Shown: one piece after another, positions 29,101 to 42,000 of the stretch
How the letters are laid out: each line of letters begins with the position of its first letter
How positions within the stretch are numbered: the first letter of the stretch is position 1
From: Omphiscola glabra
Lineage: Eukaryota > Mollusca > Gastropoda > Lymnaeidae
Assembly: GCA_964017045.1 (NCBI GenBank)
Contig: OZ024796.1
Coordinates: 2,071,637-2,135,636 of the forward strand
Length of the DNA: 64,000 bases
Direction: 5' to 3'
Translations under genes and position numbers: made by a program
Notes under the pieces: model-generated
Seen by the model: only the letters and a program-made list of their open reading frames with translations
The model's database searches: none
What the model was told of the DNA's origin: nothing

Positions 29101-32100
29101 ACATATTCTTGTAAAACTAATATAATATTGAGAACATAATATTCTTTTAAAAACAACATAATATTGGCAACATATCCTTTTAAAACCAACAAATTATTGG
29201 CAACATATCCTTTTTATTCTTACCTTCTGCTGGGCTGCTGGTGTGCAGACAGGTTAGGCAACTAAATACCTGAACAGAAACAAGTTATAGATTCATGTTC
29301 AACTGATGTCAATGTCTTCCTTTTTTTTCACTTCTACTAAACAATTTAGCAACATCTACTTTTAAATAATTTCTGTAATATTTTTTCCAGACATCCACTT
29401 CTGCTCAAATAACAAACATAAATGTATCTATAGGCAAGCAGCTAACATAATCTCTAAAATAGCCTAACGGCTAACATGATCTTATATTTAGGTCTGACAA
29501 CTAACATCACAAAAATACATGTCTACGAAGCAACCTAGGCTTCACTAAATGGTTTAAAATACTTAGTTACAATACTCACTCTGATATGACATATAAATTT
29601 AGCCGTAACAACTCATCTGACACACTAACCTGATCTGACACACTAACCTGATCTGACACACTAACCTGATCTGACACACTAACCTGATCTGACACACTAA
29701 CCTGATCCTTAACAGAAGCAGCCTTGTCTTCTGGTATATCTCCCAGTGGGTAGGCTCGCCCTGCCAGGCAGCAACTGGAACACATTATGAGGGATCATGT
29801 GTTCCATTAAAACCAAGAAGAGACATGACTTTTTTTTTTAAAATTAAAAATCACTTTAGAAAGATACTTCACTGTGTTAGAGGCACACATTATAGATACA
29901 AATTATTAAAGTCAAGGTAAACTGTTTGTGTTGAAATGTCCCCCCAAGAACTGACCTGATGTATACCAGTAACTTGTTTCCAAGCTTGATGTGAACATCT
30001 GAGAACATTGAATGAAACTTGATGGATTAAGTGTTGGGATACACACAAAAATCAGCTTAGACTTAGATGATGGAATGAAACTATTGTAAAAATAAATACA
30101 GATAAAGATGATTATAATCTCTTGTCTATTTCCAATGATTTGCGTTATTACAATGAACCTAGATATTTAACTGGGCATGCCCACAACTTGGGGTTTAATT
30201 TCTATAGCCAGAGTTGGAGTCAGTAGTCTCTGACCCCAGAAACAGAATTAAATTTCAGACAGTTATAAAATTAATTTCTATAGCCAGAGTTGGAGTCAGT
30301 AGTCAGTTTGTTAAATTGTATGTACATCGTGGTGAGCTCAGCCCTAGGTTGGGGTACTACGCTATAAAAACTTCTTATAATAATAATAATAAATTTCAGA
30401 CAGTTTTTAAGTTAATTCCTATAGCCAGACACTATTTTCTGACTTCACAGACCTGTTTAATTATGTAGTCTAAACAAAATTAGTTCATAAAAGTCTTCTG
30501 CCCAGCAACCCACAGGTTTATGAGTTTATCAACCACCATGGGGACAAAAGGTCATAGGTTGGCCTGTAAGAAAGAAGAGTCATCACTGGAACCCCCAAGG
30601 ATCCCACCAGCTATCTGGCCACAATAATCTATCCATCCTGTTGTAACAAAATGTAGGTGTGTGATAACAAAATAGGGAGGAAACAGCTGGCTGGGTACCC
30701 TCCTCAAAGATATATTTTGTCCAAAAGGATAGGGCATTAACCTTAGATCCCATACCATCTGCTTAACTGATGCCTCCTTTGGCCTTCATGGATGGGGCAT
30801 TAACCTTAGATCCCATACCATCTGCTTAACTGATGCCTCCTTTGGCCTTCATGGATAGGGCATTAACCTTAGATCCCATACCATCTGCTTAACTGATGCC
30901 TCCTTTGGCCATCAGCTGCATCTCACCAAAAAAATTAGTGTAATCACCACTGGTTAGAAGCACTTATGTATATAACAATATACTGCTGGCTTCTTGTAGA
31001 AAGGATCAACTAAAATAAAAAGTTTGACACCAACAATGAACTCAAAATCACAAGAGGTTGTGGAGGTGAAAACAAACCTGTCAGCTGTTTCCCTGTGGCC
31101 AGAGCTGCTCCTAACTGGACCAAAAGCTGTTCCAGTGGGCTGGTGAAGTCCAGCATCCCTTTGTTATACACATATATAATAGCATCGTAGAGACCATGAA
31201 CCCAGCAAATTTTCACAACCTGAATAAAAAGAGAAATAGTTGATACTTCCCTGAAGAATAAATTGTTGTGGGTATCTCAACCTTACAATAACCAAGAAAC
31301 TTTAAGTTGAAAGATTTTTAAAATTAAATTTAGAATACAAAAGGGTAATATGTCAAAAAATGTATCAACACGCAGCTCTGATAATATTGATGTGTTGATA
31401 TGGGTGATACACTCAACAAACAAACACTTTATGAACACCAGAACTTTAATGGCCACATTCCTGTATGTCATGTAGATTCAGTATCACACATTATTTGGCG
31501 GTTACAATAAGATTTCCAGGAGGAGATCCATTTTTTCTGAGTGCTAAGTTGACTGATTTTCTTTCCTTTTTTTGTTACTGTAGTAATGGTTTTATTATAG
31601 AGAGTGGTTGCCCTTTGCTACGACCTACAACCTCCCCCTTTCACATCCGGGCTCTAAATAAATGGTAAGGTAATCATTTTCTTTCAAATTTAAAGTGCTC
31701 TGCCTTCGGCTAATGAATAAAAATGTTTCATGCCTATTCCTCACGTCTATGTTTACCTGGTCTATATCCAGGCTGGTAATGTCTAGATGGACAATACAGG
31801 ACTCTACACTGTCCAGGAGACCCCTCATCTCATAGTGGTCAACAAAGTCCTTCATGACAGCCGGTGGGATGTACGTCAGTCGGTCACTCTGCATGTAAGG
31901 TTCAAGGCATTCCAGGAAGGTCCCCTTGGCAATGACATCAGCAGCAAATTTTTCATATATCCTATCAAACAATAGCTCCCTAAAAGATCAAGAGCATTTA
32001 AACATATTAAAACAGATTGCTAAAAGATCATTTCAACATATAACAACATATCCCCAAAAGATCATTTCAACATATAACAAAACAGATCCTAAAAGATCCT

Positions 32101-35100
32101 TTCAACATTTAACAAAACAGATCCCTAAAAGATCCTTTCAACAAATAAAAAAACAGATCCCTAAAAGATCCTTTCAACAAATAACAAAACAGATCCCTAA
32201 AAGATCATTCCAACATTTAACAAAACAGATCACTAAAAAACCTTTCAACATATAACAAAACAGATCCCTAATAGATAATTTCAACATTTAACAGCTCCTT
32301 ATGAGAGCATTTGAACATAAAAAAATTAACATAAAAGCTGCTGAGCTAAATTTCACTAAATTTGAAATATGTGTTTTTGCAAGTGAACTATTTGTTGAGT
32401 TTGTGGCACTAAGGCGGCTGGCCTGCCTCATAACAACCAGCTGGCCTGCCTCATAACAACCAGCTGGCCTGCCTCATAACAACCAGCTGGCCTGCCTCAT
32501 AACAACCAGCTGGCCTGCCTCATAACAACCAGCTGGCCTGCCTCATAACAACCAGCTGGCCTGCCTCATAACAACCAGCTGGCCTGCCTCATAACAACCA
32601 GCTGGCCTGCCTCATAACAACCAGCTGGCCTGCCTCATAACAACCAGCTGGCCTGCCTCATAACAACCAGCTGGCCTGCCTCATAACAACCAGCTGGCCT
32701 GCCTCATAACAACCAGCTGGCCTGCCTCATAACAACCAGCTGGCCTGCCTCATAACAACCAGCTGGCCTGCCTCATAACAACCAGCTGGCCTGCCTCATA
32801 ACAACCAGCTGGCCTGCCTCATAACAACCAGCTGGCCTGCCTCATAACAACCAGCTGGCCTGCCTCATAACAACCAGCTGGCCTGCCTCATAACAACCAG
32901 CTGGCCTGCCTCATAACAACCAGCTGGCCTGCCTCATAACAACCAGCTGGCCTGCCTCATAACAACCAGCTGGCCTGCCTCATAACAACCAGCTGGCCTG
33001 CCTCATAACAACCAGCTGGCCTGCCTCATAACAACCAGCTGGCCTGCCTCATAACAACCAGCTGGCCTGCCTCATAACAAATAATAGCTGCTTTGGTTGT
33101 CTCTTTGGTTGTCCCCAGCTGCGGGCAAACAGCTGGTTGTTATGACTTCATAGCTGGTTGTTATGACTTCACAGCTGGTTGTTATGACTTCGTAAGCCAT
33201 TTTCAAGGAAATAAGTGAAACAAAGGATGGGGAAAGCTGACAAAAGGACACAACAAAACAACTAACGCATCCGCAAAAAGCCTTCTTGAGGGAAGAAACA
33301 ACAGTATACAAAATAAAATAAACACTTGGCTGCAATGCAGTGTCTGAGAGGACAGCGAGAGGTTCCCAGGTTCTCCCACACTTTGTTTGACCTATTTCAT
33401 TCTTCCCCGACCTCACTGCAGCCCCTCTCCCTTATTACAAGAAGTCTGGAAGAGGATTTAAAACCATGGTTGGTAAAACTCAACCTCAGTATTATTGTAA
33501 AACCATGGTTTGTAAAACTCAACCTCAGTATTATTGTAAAACCATGGTTTGTAAAACTCAACCTCAGTATTATTGGCTGGTACTTCTTTCTTTATCTTTT
33601 TCAAAATTCTGAACTTTTAACCCAATAATAATTTTATACATACAATTTTCTTGACATATTTAATAAAGTTCTATATAAAATGAAAAAGAACTTAGTGCTA
33701 AACTATTAAAGTTTAATGAATAACAAAACTTATAAGATGAATAAGAAAACTTATAAGATGAATAAGAAAACTTATAAGATGAATAAGAAAATTTATAAGA
33801 TGAATAAGAAAACTTATAAGATGAATAAGAAAACTTATAAGATGAATAAGAAAACGTATAAGATGAATAAGAAAACTTAGAACATGAATAAGAAAACGTA
33901 TAAGATGAATAAGAAAACTTATAAGATGAATAGGAAAACTTATAAGATGAATAAGAAAACTTATTAGATGAATAAGAAAACTTATAAGATGAATAACAAA
34001 ACGTAGAAGATGAATAAGAAAACGTATAAGATGAATAAGAAAACTTATAAGATGAATAAGAAAACTTATAAGATGAATAAGAAAACGTATAAGATGAATA
34101 AGAAAACTTAGAACATGAATAAGAAAACGTATAAGATGAATAAGAAAACTTATAAGATGAATAGGAAAACTTATAAGATGAATAAGAAAACTTATAAGAT
34201 GAATAGGAAAACTTATAAGATGAATAAGAAAACTTATAAGATGAATAAGAAAACTTATAAGATGAATAACAAAACTTAGAAGATGAATAAGAAAACGTAT
34301 AAGATGAATAAGAAAACTTATAAGATGAATAAGAAAACTTATAAGATGAATAAGAAAACGTATAAGATGAATAAGAAAACTTAGAACATGAATAAGAAAA
34401 CGTATAAGATGAATAAGAAAACTTATAAGATGAATAGGAAAACTTATAAGACGAATAAGAAAACTTATAAGATGAATAAGAAAACTTATAAGATGAATAA
34501 CAAAACTTAGAACATGAATAAGAAAACTTATAAGATGAATAAGAAAACTTATAAGATGAATAAGAAAACTTATAAGATGAATAAAAAAACGTATAAGATG
34601 AATAAGAAAACGTATAAGATGAATAAGAAAACTTAGAACATGAATAAGAAAACGTATAAGATGAATAAGAAAACTTATAAGATGAATAGGAAAACTTATA
34701 AGATGAATAAGAAAACTTATAAGATGAATAAGAAAACTTATAAGATGAATAACAAAACTTATAAGATGAATAAGAAAACGTATAAGATGAATAACAAAAC
34801 TTATAAGATGAATAAGAAAACTTATAAGATGAATAGGAAAACTTATAAGATGAATAAGAAAACTTATAAGATGAATAAGAAAACTTAGAAGATGAATAAC
34901 AAAACTTAGAAGACGAATAAGAAAACTTATAAGATGAATAACAAAAATTATAAGATGAATAAGAAAACTTATAAGATGAAAAAGAAAACTTATAAGATGA
35001 ATAACAAAACTTAGAAGATGAACAACAAAACGTATAGAATGAATAGCACAACTTATACGATGAATAGGCAACTTACAGATTATTTAAATGCAGGCAGTAA

Positions 35101-36053
35101 TCAACACACACAGGCACAATTTCCTAAAAATGATTTTAAAAATCCTTTGAAAGAATGACATTAACGAAAAGTAAACTTTTATTTTTTGATAAACAAAGGC
35201 GGGTGAATGCATCTCTCGAAGGGTTCATTTTAATTTTTATTGTACTAAAACCATCAAGGGTAAATTTAACTTTCTAAAAGTAGGTAAATTTAAGGGAAAA
35301 TTTTAATGATCAATGAAGGAGGAATAATTCAAAATAATAAAGGTAAAATAGTGCAATATGCCAGATGATTTGAAATCAAGTATTTGCAGTGCAATAATCA
35401 TATGCAATGCTAAATTTTAAAATCTAAATTTTGTTAAGTTTTTTACTTATCTTTTTATGATAAATGTTTGAGACTTATGCACTTACTTGATAATAGTCTT
35501 CTAGCTCCTCAATTTTTCCATTCTTTGGTGTCTTGGTAATTGCTATTTCAACATACTCCATTAGAACTTCCACTAGCTGGGTGAGATTTTGTAGAAAAAA
35601 ATTATACATTATTTTTAGCTTTTATAAGATGCATGCACCTTTCTTGACTAAATGTACGCAAAAGATCTAAATGACAATTTTGTGTGTACAAAAAAATCAT
35701 ATTGCACGGTCAATTTTAACTAATTTGAACTAAGTTTGAATGGATGACAAGAGTATCTTACCACTGCAGAAACTACTTCTTTCCTTTTACTTTGTGGTCC
35801 ATTCAGCCCAATGACAGCTTTGGCAGTACCATTAAAGAATGACAAGGTGAGTGCCAGAGCTTCAGGATAACGATTCTCTTTTACAAGCACCGTAATTCGC
35901 TGAATAAAACAATTGTAAATTGTAATAAAAATTCTACACATTACATTCTTTACTTGAGCTTCTTTTCATGACTTAAAATCAAACACAAAGTAATTTGCTT
36001 TATCGATATAAATATGGAACCAGATACCAGTAATTACAATTACCCAGTGTTGC

Positions 36054-36086
<33 letters not shown>

Positions 36087-39000
36087 AACACCTCTTTGTA
36101 AAGTATTTGAAATCTTGGAATTAAATTTAAAAATGTATGACTTTCACCTTAGCCAATATTTTAACATAATATTTCGATAAAAAGTACCTCTCGCCATGTC
36201 CGTATGGAAAACATGTGCAATGATTTGGTGCCCAGCAAAAACAGCTGTCCACTGTGGCTGACCACTGATTGATAACAGGCTTGATCTCCAGCAAATGCCT
36301 GCACAAATATACGCAAAGATCTTGCACGATAAGACTTAGAATGCCACATTTTAAACATTTTGATTCCTGTCAGCTGATTTACTTACTGTGACCTGAATGA
36401 CTCGCCCTCCCATCAAAATAATTGGCAACAAATCAGCTTTATGATACAGAGTCTTCGTTATGATACATTTGGGATAAATAGTCGCTTTTATCAATATGAA
36501 AATATGAAACTTAAACTTTGGGTTGAAAGAAAATAAGAGATGAGAAGCCAATTTAATAATGCATTTGATGAATTGTAAATGAATGACTTTTCTGAGTTCT
36601 GGTATTTTTAAGAGAAGCGGGACCTTTTAGTAACCGCTGTTTCCTGTTACAGTAAAACATGGCTTCATTAATTTGTGTTAAATAATTTATATTTTGGAAA
36701 AATATCGTTTTTCATTGATATCAGAAACCAAAACTAAAGGGCAAAAACGTTATAGGTAATGCATTTTTTCATGCGACAGAATAGAATTTAATTTATTCCA
36801 AATGCAGACAAAACCCAGCAACCAAAGATTGAACCAAAAAGTTTAAAGGCTAAAGGTGGCAACATCTATCCCTTAAAATAATATCAAAAGGAAAATAAAA
36901 AATCTTGTAAGGGTGAAGCTAGATTGATACCATCAAAGTCAGAACTTTATGTAGTAATGATACTGTCATGTAGTAATGATACTGTCATGTAGTAATGATA
37001 CTGTCATGTAGTAATGATGTTGTCAGAGCTTTTATGTATTAATGATACTAATGTCTATTCTAAATCACACAGACACACAATGTTCACTGACCAGGGCCTG
37101 GCTGACATTTCCACCAGTGGCCAAAGACTTGAAATAACTTGTTCCATACACTAACTGGATGGCGGACACGTCAATGACCTAAAGAAGCAAGTCAAGTCAG
37201 AAACTCATCACGATGTAATTAATTACAAACATGCTATGATAAAATAAAATGAATTTTTTAACATTATTAATCAAAACAAGTGAGATTTTAAAAAGAAGAA
37301 AACCTGTAAGAGATATTTAGATCAAATAAAAAATAATATATATGACAAGAAAATATTTTTTACAGTTCATTTTCATTTACAAAAAATAGGTAACTGCAAC
37401 AGAAAATTAATATCAAATGTTTTAATATTATAATTTAAAAAATTTAATTTAAAAAAAGTTACAGAATAATACAGACATTCCCTCTTTTCAGAATGGATGC
37501 AACCAAGGTTAATTTAATATCAGACACGCTTGCCATATGTTTGAGCTCACAGAGCTCAAAATGGGAATAACATTATTATTTTTACCTCCAGCTCCTCCTC
37601 AGATCGCACGTCAATGACGTGTATTTTCTCAGATCTGTCCAAACAAACCAGAGTCCGGGCATTCATCCACTGAAAATCAAATGAAACCATTCAGGTATAC
37701 AACCAAGTGAAAGTAAGTCAGACACTTATGCTTTTTATGCTTATGGGTTGTCAAAATAGAATTATGATGAAGCTTCCTAATAACAATAGAGGCGCATTCC
37801 CTGTGAGTTTTGAATTAAATGTTAATTATCTTTACTTACAAACGCTACAATGTTACATAATTTAAAATTTGATGGCTGCTTTGAAAGAACAAAATTACTA
37901 CTATATAATATTAATCATCATCAGTGGCACTACAGAATACAGAAAGAAGTCATTCGGAGTACGCTCTATTGAAGCAATAGCGCCTAAATTAAAATGATAA
38001 AAAAAATCATTTAAGAGACATTTAAAGTTTTTTTTTCTTTAAATAGATTTAAGGACATGAGAATGCTGTGAGCATGCTAAAATGGCATGGACGCAAGTAC
38101 TATAAAAGTACTCAATCATCATGATAAGGCCCTGGCCTATATAATATTAATACAGACTTTCATATTTGAAAAAAGCATTTCATTTAATAAATTAAAAAAT
38201 TTTTATAAGAGGCAAAAGAATAAATTTTAAGTTAATTATAATTAGAAGAATCCATAACAATTTTAAATGATGTAGAGCTGATGACTATAGTTAATTTTAT
38301 AATTTTCCCATATTATTATTATTATTATTATTACAGTGGTCTTACATAGCACGGTACCCCAGCCTAGGGCTAGGATCACTTACTTTAGCACGGTACCCCA
38401 GCCTAGGGCTAGGATCAGTTACATAGCACGGTACCCCAGCCTAGGGCTAGGATCACTTACATAGCACGGTACCCCAACCTAGGGCTAGGATCACTTACAT
38501 AGCACGGTACCCCAGCCTAGGGCTAGGATCACTTACATAGCACGGTACCCCAGCCTAGGGCTAGGATCACTTACATAGCGTGGCCACCCAGCCTAGGGCT
38601 AGGATCACTTACGTGGCCACCCAGCCTAGGGCTAGGATCACTTACGTGGCCACCCAGCCTAGGGCCAGGATCACTTACGTGGCCACCCAGCCTAGGGCTA
38701 GGATCACTTACGTGGCCACCCAGCCTAGGGCTAGGATCACTTACGTGGCCACCCAGCCTAGGGCTAGGATCACTTATGTGGCCACCCAGCCTAGGGCTAG
38801 GATCACCGTGCTTCACATAAAGTAGCAAAAAAGAAGAAAAAAAGGAAACATGACATTAAAAAAAATAATTCATATTTAAAACTGTTATGATTAGTTATCT
38901 CTAAATAATCCCATTTAATTGACACATTACAGCCTGCTTTACATGTCAAATGGAAAACATTTGATAAAAAAGTATTATCAAGTGTGAAAAGAGTAATTTT

Positions 39001-42000
39001 ACCGTTATGCTCAACAGCTGATATTTCAATTCCAATTTCTGTAACCCTACTGTACGAATATCTTGGGGACCATGACACATTACCTACAAACAAAATTTTT
39101 TAAAAAATTCTCCAATAGTTACATTGGTACAACTTTTTATCATTGTTGAATTTGTGCACAAAAAGTAAACATTAATATCCTAGAATCTTGTTACCTTTCT
39201 TTGGTAGAATAAAGCCTCAAAGTTAAATTAAGTTTATCTATGGTAAGCAAATTTTAATATAGAAATGCTATACAGTTTTAAGTTTAAAAATGTATATATA
39301 AGACATACTTGAAAGAAATAAATGGTAGAGTCTCTGGCAAATGAAAGAACAGGGTCTATAACTCTGTCCTTTTCTGATACTTGTATAACGACAAACTGCC
39401 AGGCTAACAGTGGTAAAGTGGATGGGTCACCCTGTCATCAGATGTCAAAATAAATATGTAAAAGATAAATAATAAAATTAAATTTCCTAATTATTAAAAA
39501 GCTTCTTCAGTATTTAATACATTTTATTTAAGCATACCTCATTTATGTTTTTTTCTTTTTTAAAAAGCTTTCAGCTCATTTTATGTGATAAAGTTTCCGA
39601 AAATTGTTTAGATTTATTTATTAACATTAAAAAATACTTTTCCTTTAACTTATCAGAAAGACATTAATTTATCCAATATTCTTTTTTCAAATGACAGCAA
39701 GAAAACAACTAAAATTTAGAAATTTTATGATAAGATTGAAAAACTCTATAACTTTCCTTGCTCTCATGGAAGCACTAAACATATAAAGACATGACTTACC
39801 TTCAACGGTTGTGTGAACATGACTCACCTTCGAACGGATGTGTGAACATAACTCACCTTCAACGGATGTGTGAACATGACTCACCTTCAACGGATGTGTG
39901 AACATGACTCACCTTCAACGGATGTGTGAACATGACTCACCTTCAACGGATGTGTGAACATGACTCACCTTCAACGGATGTGTGAACATGACTCACCTTC
40001 AACGGATGTGTGAACATGACTCACCTTCAACGGATGTGTGAACATGACTCACCTTCAACGGATGTGTGAACATGACTCACCTTCAATGGATGTGTGAACA
40101 TGACTCAACTTCAACGGATGTGTGAACATGACTCACCTTCAACGGATGTGTGAACATGACTTTGAGATGGGGACGAAGAGTCACAAGTAAAACCTTAAAC
40201 AAACAACATGGTTAAGATTGAGCGACCAACTTTAACAAACAAATTAAATGTTCAATGTTAACAGCTGTCAAGTTTGTTTTAGAAACATTACGAGAATGAA
40301 CAGCAAGTATGCCTGAAAACACTTTACAACTAAGGATTCTTTAACTTGTCTTTAAATCAGATTGGTGGAAACTGTTTGAGATTTAGTTACGCTCACATCA
40401 ACTAACAGCAATATTTTCATGACATATGTATTTAAAATTAACTTTACTTGACTTTTCATATCAAGTTATTATTTGGGATGAAACACTTTAGCCAATAAAG
40501 TTATTTAAAGATTTTAAAGAATAATTAAAATAAAATGTGCCTTTTACGTTGTCCACAAATGTAGAGATAGAGGCGAGACATACCTTTGAAAGGGAAGCCA
40601 TTGCTAGCACCATGACATCTTGCATTGGGTGATCTTTTATTGTGTAGTTCATGTGCAGTGGTTCAATGGCGCACACTTCTCCACGACTGAAATATTCAAC
40701 TGGTATGTTTCAATTTTCAGCCTAATATATTTTGTGATGACCTAAACCCATTTGTCTGAGATGGCTTTGTGACAGGTTGTGATGACCTAAACCCATTTGT
40801 CTGAGACGGCTTTGTGCCAGGTTGTTAGTGAACAATTTTTTCAAGTCTTGCTCCCTTTCCTTGACAAGCGTAATGATCAACTTTTTTGGTTGTTTAATGT
40901 CACCGAGTTTAAGGGATAGAAATTATATAATTTTGTGGCAGTAACAGCTAATAATGGACTATGATGAGTCGATTGTTTTGTCACGTGATAAGCGTAAGTA
41001 CGAGTAAGACTTCCGTTAGACTGTCTGCAACACACTAGTCGCGCACACATTTTTCTTCAAACAACTTTCTTCCTTTAATCATAACTGAATTATAATTATT
41101 GTCCCATTTATGAATGTCATTTAAAGAAACGCGTGTATTCAAGAATATTTTGAAAAGTAAAATTTTTAATTAACACTGGAGAAGCGCTGATGGAGACAAA
41201 CATTTTGCTTTAAAATTAATGATAATGGCAATGGCTGATCAGCTGTTATCTGTTGTTATGTGTAGCAGAAAGCCTACCAATGGCTGGTACGTATCACGTG
41301 ACAAAACAAGGAAGTGACTCATTGTAGTCCATAACTCTATGAATAAAGTAAAAATGTGTAGTTTATCAAAGCAGCTATTTAGTTGATATAAATTACATTT
41401 CTTTTTGTGTTACCTTCCAGAGAACAGACACTGGGATTCACATGTTCGGACACCAATAAGTCTCCTGAAAAATTAAGGAAATGATTTATTTATAACCTCT
41501 AGCAATAGATGTCAAATACATTTTTTAGATGTTAAATAAATAGACAGGCAGATTTAAAAAAGAAGGATTATCATTAGCTTTCTTTTGAAAAAACATTAAT
41601 ATGTATGAAAAAAAAAATTAATTAACTTATGGGACATTTAAAAAAAATTATTTGAAGTAATAACAAATTGGATGAAATAAAAATAAGCCCAAATTTACAT
41701 TCAATCAACATGGTGAATGTTCTTTTTAAAAAAATGTCCCTTAGATACAGTTGAAAATATCATGAACTAAATTTGATTTATACTTTGTTACTGTTACATG
41801 ATAGAATGAAAATCAGACTCATTATAAAGGTCTCACTTGAACTCCAATTCAAACACAGATCCACCGCTGTCACTGCAAACAGCCAGCACAAAACTGTCAG
41901 TGAACTGTTATTCCATTAACATAAATAAGGATATATGAGTTCATTTTTAAAAAGTAAGATTTACAAAATTTTTAATTGAACAATTTTTGTTTCTATTTGA

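Noticed and set aside
33660..35071. 463- and 452-codon Ser/Tyr/Phe- and Ile/His/Leu-rich frames
   Set aside because: Both are readings of a 21-base array in intron 20 of VPS8.
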